Assembly (NCBI GenBank): GCA_024642725.1
Contig: JAHEAO010000009.1
Location: forward strand, 1-64,000
Direction: 5' to 3'
DNA from: Paracoccaceae bacterium
Lineage (GTDB): Bacteria; Pseudomonadota; Alphaproteobacteria; Rhodobacterales; Rhodobacteraceae
DNA length: 64,000 bases
In this document: in pieces, positions 60,471-64,000 of the stretch
How the letters are laid out: every line of letters begins with the position of its first letter
How positions within the stretch are numbered: position 1 is the stretch's first letter
Notes under the pieces: model-generated
The model's input: only the letters and a program-made list of their open reading frames with translations
Told to the model about the DNA's origin: nothing
The model's database searches: none
Program-made: the position numbers and the translations under genes

Positions 60471-62557
60471 GCATTCCTGAACCAAAGATCGTCGGACCTA
60501 AGGATAAAGGCAGCTTCGCCTATTCTCTGATCTGGCTCGTTCCAATCTCCGCCTTGGCGATCTCGCTCTTCGTGGTCTGGAAGACCTATAATGACCGCGG
60601 CCCGCTGATCGAGATAGCTTTTCAGGAGGCCACGGGCATCCGCACTGACGAGACCGAACTGCGCTACCGGGACGTCACCGTCGGACAGGTCGAAAAGCTG
60701 GAATTTGGCGAGGATCTCAAAACCGTCATCGCCAAAGTCAGGGTCGAGAAATCGATTGCCCGTTTCATTGATGCCGACAGCCAGTTTTGGCTGGTCCGTC
60801 CGGAGGTAACGACTCGCGGCGTCTCTGGTCTGGACACCGTCCTGTCCGGTGTCTTTATCGAAGGCACATGGGACGCCACAATTGCCCAAGAGCCGGACAT
60901 CTTTACTGCCCTGCCACGTCGGCCTCTCGCCTTGGCCGGCGAACTCGGACTGCAGTTCATGTTGTTTTCAGACAACGGAAAGGGAATGGTCGATAACGCA
61001 CCGATCCTGTACCGCGGCCGTGAAATTGGCCGGATCGGCAACCTGCGTCTGGCAGGTGACGGGCAGTCAATCATCGCCGATGCTTTCGTGCCCTTCCCAA
61101 ATGACCGGCTCATAACATCCTCAACGAAATTCTGGGACACATCCGGTTTCGATCTTAGTTTCGGCCCTTCCGGCGCCAAACTGAACGTCTCGAGCTTGGC
61201 CTCTCTGGTTTCCGGAGGCATCAGCTTTGACACGCTCGTTTCAGGCGGGCGCAAGGTTGGTTCGGGTGCCGCGTTCCAGCTCTATGCCAACGAAGGCGAA
61301 GCCCGCAGCAACGTCTTCGCCGGGCCAACTCGGGCCGGTGAACAGCTCTCGATCGTCTTTGAAGGCGACGTCAGCGGTCTTGCCGTTGGCGCGACGGTCG
61401 AGCTGCGCGGGGTCACTATTGGCGAGGTGACCGCCCTGACCGGCATCGTTGACGAGGACCGCTTCGGTGATCAAAGTGTCAGGCTTCTGACGACGATTAC
61501 AATCAATCCGGGCCGTCTCGGGATCGCAATTGATGAAGATGTTCTGGACTTTCTTTCTGAACAAGTCCGGAAAGGCCTCCGGGCGCAGTTGACGAATGCC
61601 AGCCTGCTGACCGGCGGGCTCAAGATTGTTCTTGTCGAATTGCCAGACTCACCGCCGGCGGAGCTAAACCGAAATGCCGACCCGTTCCCGATGCTGCCCA
61701 GCACAGATGCAGATATCGCCGACGTTTCCGCGACCGCCGAGGGCGTCTTTGAGCGGATCAACAACCTACCGATCGAGGATGTTCTGAATTCGACCATTTC
61801 GATGATGGACAGCGCGACTAGGTTGCTGAATACCGACGGGGTCAAGGAAGCGCCGGACGAAGCGCTCGCCCTGTTGGGCGATGCACGGAGATTCGTTGGC
61901 TCAGACGGAGTCCAAGGCCTGCCAGACCAGTTCGCCGAGACAATGGAGAATCTGAACACCGCGATCGGGGACCTCCGCGGTATCGCTGCCACGATCGCAG
62001 AACAAGAAGTCATTGGCAACCTCAGCCGCTCGGTCGAAGCCATACGCCAGGCAGCCGACGATGCGAGTCTGGCTGTAGCGGGGTTGCCCGAACTGGTGGA
62101 AACCACCAGCGCCTTTGTCAAAAAGACCTCTGACCTTCCGCTTGCCGAACTCGCGGATGATGCCGATGCCCTACTAAAATCCATCGATGGCATCACTAGT
62201 CAGGATTCTGCGCGCGCCATTCCGGAAATGCTGAACACCGCCCTTGACCAGTTGAGCAGTACGCTGGCCGAACTTCGTGATGGCGGGCTTATTGAAAATG
62301 CGAACAAGACGCTCGACGCGACCAACATTGCTGCGGGCAGCATTGCAGATGCCACGACCCGCCTTCCTGAAATCGTCGCAAGGATCGAGGACCTGTTGGG
62401 CCAGGCCGAAAGTACGCTGGCCGGACTTGACCGAAACGGCCCGCTGACCACTGAAACCCGCGCCACCTTGCGCGAAATCAGAGATGCAGCCAGTGCAGTC
62501 AATTCTCTTGCGCGAACGATCGAACGGCGCCCCAATTCCCTGTTGATAGGACGATAG
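60467..62557 (+). CDS. pqiB: MCE-domain protein PqiB
   Basis: Membrane-anchored periplasmic protein of 696 residues from a TTG at 60467, supported by GAGGA 6 bases upstream and by the overlap with the previous gene. One N-terminal membrane segment (FAYSLIWLVPISALAISLFVVW) precedes MCE domains, roughly 43-135, 160-270 and 280-390. A long C-terminal part (about 420-690) is predicted coiled coil or helical (SVEAIRQAADDASLAVAG, LNTALDQLSSTLAELRDGG). It is longer than E. coli PqiB (546 residues). Such needles span the periplasm. Confidence 0.88.
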   Translation: MSIPEPKIVGPKDKGSFAYSLIWLVPISALAISLFVVWKTYNDRGPLIEIAFQEATGIRTDETELRYRDVTVGQVEKLEFGEDLKTVIAKVRVEKSIARFIDADSQFWLVRPEVTTRGVSGLDTVLSGVFIEGTWDATIAQEPDIFTALPRRPLALAGELGLQFMLFSDNGKGMVDNAPILYRGREIGRIGNLRLAGDGQSIIADAFVPFPNDRLITSSTKFWDTSGFDLSFGPSGAKLNVSSLASLVSGGISFDTLVSGGRKVGSGAAFQLYANEGEARSNVFAGPTRAGEQLSIVFEGDVSGLAVGATVELRGVTIGEVTALTGIVDEDRFGDQSVRLLTTITINPGRLGIAIDEDVLDFLSEQVRKGLRAQLTNASLLTGGLKIVLVELPDSPPAELNRNADPFPMLPSTDADIADVSATAEGVFERINNLPIEDVLNSTISMMDSATRLLNTDGVKEAPDEALALLGDARRFVGSDGVQGLPDQFAETMENLNTAIGDLRGIAATIAEQEVIGNLSRSVEAIRQAADDASLAVAGLPELVETTSAFVKKTSDLPLAELADDADALLKSIDGITSQDSARAIPEMLNTALDQLSSTLAELRDGGLIENANKTLDATNIAAGSIADATTRLPEIVARIEDLLGQAESTLAGLDRNGPLTTETRATLREIRDAASAVNSLARTIERRPNSLLIGR

Positions 62558-62558
62558 A

Positions 62559-63122
62559 ATGAACAGAATTTCCGCAATCGCCCTAACGATCGCAGCACTG
62601 GTCGCCGGTTGCGGCGCGACGCCGACCCGCATCACCTTGCCGCCCGTTCAAACGACACAATCGATCAAGGTCAGCGTTCGCTCTGTTGAAGTCACGCAAG
62701 TATCGTTGCCACTCTACGCGGAATCCGAGGAAATCGCGGTGGCCGCCGACAATGGCACCCTGACAAGCGACAAGGCCCTTCTGTGGGCCGACGATCCCAA
62801 GCGCGCGGTCACGCAGGCGCTGGTGACGAACTTGGCGGATCTGACGTCCGCGAAAGTTGCAGCGGAACCTTGGCCCTTCGATCAATATCCCGACGTCCGC
62901 CTGATCGTGCGCTTCGATCAGTTTCTGCCGAGATCAAACGGAATTTTTCAAATCGCAGGGCAATATTATGTTGCGCGGGTGAATTCAAACGTCAGGGAAA
63001 GCGCCCAGCGCTTTGATCTGACCACGAATTATACGGCCGGCGATCCGGTTTCTCTGGCCGCGGCACAGGCCGGGCTCTTGCGCGATCTGGCGGCGAAAAT
63101 TGCATCCGCGTCCCTGAAATAG
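62559..63122 (+). CDS. pqiC: PqiC-family outer-membrane lipoprotein
   Basis: Lipoprotein of 187 residues with a lipobox ending in Cys18 (ALVAGCGATPTRITLP). The ABC-auxiliary-lipoprotein (YmbA/PqiC) pattern is visible in VSVRSVEVTQVSLPLYAESEEIAV, LLWADDPKRAVTQALVTNL and the C-terminal AAAQAGLLRDLAAKIA. In E. coli PqiC docks the PqiB needle to the outer membrane. It starts one base after pqiB and ends the operon at a hairpin. Confidence 0.87.
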   Translation: MNRISAIALTIAALVAGCGATPTRITLPPVQTTQSIKVSVRSVEVTQVSLPLYAESEEIAVAADNGTLTSDKALLWADDPKRAVTQALVTNLADLTSAKVAAEPWPFDQYPDVRLIVRFDQFLPRSNGIFQIAGQYYVARVNSNVRESAQRFDLTTNYTAGDPVSLAAAQAGLLRDLAAKIASASLK

Positions 63123-63157
63123 AAGGGGCCGAAACGGTCTCCCGCTCCGGCCCCTTC
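63122..63157. terminator. Bidirectional terminator between pqiC and the aminotransferase gene
   Basis: GAAGGGGCCG (63122-63131) and CGGCCCCTTC (63148-63157) form a 10-bp stem with a 16-base loop between two convergent genes. It has A/T ends on both sides and can serve both transcripts. Confidence 0.7.
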
Positions 63158-63173
63158 CCAGTTCGAAAACACA

Positions 63174-64000
63174 TCACATCTGAAGCGCGGTCTCCAGCAT
63201 GTTCAGACCTTCTTCGAGATGCGAATCGTCTATGGTCAGCGGCGCCAGAAGCCGGATCGTGTTGGCGTAATAACCGCAGGACAAGAGGATCAGGCCCGCA
63301 TCAAGCGCTGCCGATGTCACATGCTTGATCGCATCTGGGTCCGGATCATTGGTGCCACGCTCTTTCACGAGTTCAAACGCGACCATGGCACCCAACCCGC
63401 GCACATCACCAATTGGACGCAATGTGTTGGATGTCTTGAATTTATTGATCCGGTCGACCATGATCTTTCCGATGCGGTTCGACCGGTCGCACAGCTTCTC
63501 TTCCTCGATAATGTCCAGCACGGCCAACGCAGCGGCAACCGAAACAGGATTGCCTCCATAGGTTCCGCCAAGCCCACCCGGTTCAGCTGCATCCATGATC
63601 TCGGCTTTGCCGATAACGCCGGAAATTGGGAAACCGCCGCCCAGAGCTTTGGCAATCGGTATCAAGTCTGGCTCTACATCATAATGCTCAATGGCGAAGA
63701 CCTTGCCGGTCCGCGCAAATCCGGTTTGCACTTCATCGGCAACGAGGCAGATTCCATGCTCGTCACAAATTTCGCGAAGCCGCTTCATAAAGGATTTGGG
63801 GGTCTGGTAGAACCCACCCTCACCCTGCACTGGTTCGATCACGATGGCGGCAACGTCTGACGGACCGATATCGGCCTTGAAGACATGATAGAGCGCCTTG
63901 AGCGCGTCTTCTTCGGTTACGCCGTGATGCGGGATGGGGAATGGCACATGGAAAATGCCGATCGCCGGCGGTGTACCTTTGGTGCGGTACGGCACGGCCT
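63174..64000 (-). CDS. gabT: Class III aminotransferase, 4-aminobutyrate type (C-terminal part)
   Basis: PLP-dependent transaminase cut off by the window end; 275 residues are visible and the N-terminal third is missing. The motifs EPVQGEGGFYQTPKSF, VADEVQTGFARTGKVF and PIAKALGGGFPISGVIG with the cofactor lysine fit 4-aminobutyrate--2-oxoglutarate aminotransferase (GabT). Substrate specificity in this family is broad, so other omega-amino acids are possible. The GTG at 63995 is an internal Val codon and not a start. Confidence 0.87.
   Translation of the reverse strand, partial: AVPYRTKGTPPAIGIFHVPFPIPHHGVTEEDALKALYHVFKADIGPSDVAAIVIEPVQGEGGFYQTPKSFMKRLREICDEHGICLVADEVQTGFARTGKVFAIEHYDVEPDLIPIAKALGGGFPISGVIGKAEIMDAAEPGGLGGTYGGNPVSVAAALAVLDIIEEEKLCDRSNRIGKIMVDRINKFKTSNTLRPIGDVRGLGAMVAFELVKERGTNDPDPDAIKHVTSAALDAGLILLSCGYYANTIRLLAPLTIDDSHLEEGLNMLETALQM

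Noticed and set aside
1-64000. tRNA, rRNA or riboswitch genes
   Set aside because: I looked for tRNA-like arms with CCA ends and for known riboswitch cores in the longer gaps and saw none I could support.

Overview
The window reads as chromosomal DNA of a marine-type alphaproteobacterium of the family Rhodobacteraceae (Roseobacter group). This is inferred from gene content and order: an aat-DUF2155-mlaD-NDUFA12 block, reductive pyrimidine catabolism under a RutR-like regulator, a tau-tpa-xsc taurine cluster next to soeABC, and intergenic copies of an AAATATCCCCGCCGGAGGC-type repeat. The DNA is GC-rich. I saw no rRNA, tRNA, CRISPR array, transposase or phage gene.

Layout. (1) 1-6.5 kb: a branched-chain-amino-acid-type (HAAT) ABC importer (binding protein, livH, livM, livG, livF) followed by acetyl-CoA synthetase. 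(2) 6.6-9 kb: an L,D-transpeptidase, an acyl-CoA ligase and a small lipoprotein. (3) 9-21 kb: a pyrimidine catabolism region. It has a four-gene THI5/NMT1-type ABC importer, dihydropyrimidinase, a small secreted protein, a ureidopropionase-like hydrolase, a cupin, divergent rutR with an operator, an SDR, and preA/preT dihydropyrimidine dehydrogenase. (4) 21-28 kb: housekeeping genes accB, accC, aat, DUF2155, mlaD, an NDUFA12 homologue, RidA, clpX and clpP. (5) 28-34 kb: a sugar-acid dehydratase and a semialdehyde dehydrogenase (oxidative pentose type), a DUF475 membrane protein, a putative metalloprotein and a phasin. (6) 34-51 kb: taurine dissimilation, with tauABC, tpa, tauR, xsc, a TSUP exporter, ackA, pta and citrate synthase, then sulfite oxidation by soeABC. 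(7) 51-59 kb: an accessory-looking block with a self-sufficient reductive dehalogenase, a sulfatase-family hydrolase, an ABC exporter and an SDR. (8) 59-64 kb: a paraquat-inducible (Pqi) lipid-transport operon and a truncated class III aminotransferase.

How the parts connect. Taurine enters through TauABC, Tpa converts it to sulfoacetaldehyde, and Xsc releases acetyl phosphate and sulfite. Pta or AckA takes the C2 unit (Acs could reactivate acetate, citrate synthase could take up acetyl-CoA). Sulfite is exported by the TSUP protein or oxidised by SoeABC, so the pathway from taurine to sulfate lies on one stretch. Direct-repeat pairs resembling TauR sites occur before tpa, before xsc and, in the opposite orientation, over the tauR start. 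In the pyrimidine region, uracil or thymine would be reduced by PreAT, opened by dihydropyrimidinase and hydrolysed by the carbamoyl hydrolase.

The most interesting items are: a 33-codon ORF coupled at both ends between soeA and soeB; the reductive-dehalogenase/sulfatase pair; a 173-bp element with 33-bp inverted ends between tpa and tauR; a putative periplasmic insert in TauC; and a secreted protein of unknown function inside the pyrimidine operon. All function calls rest on reading motifs and context by eye; no database search was run.
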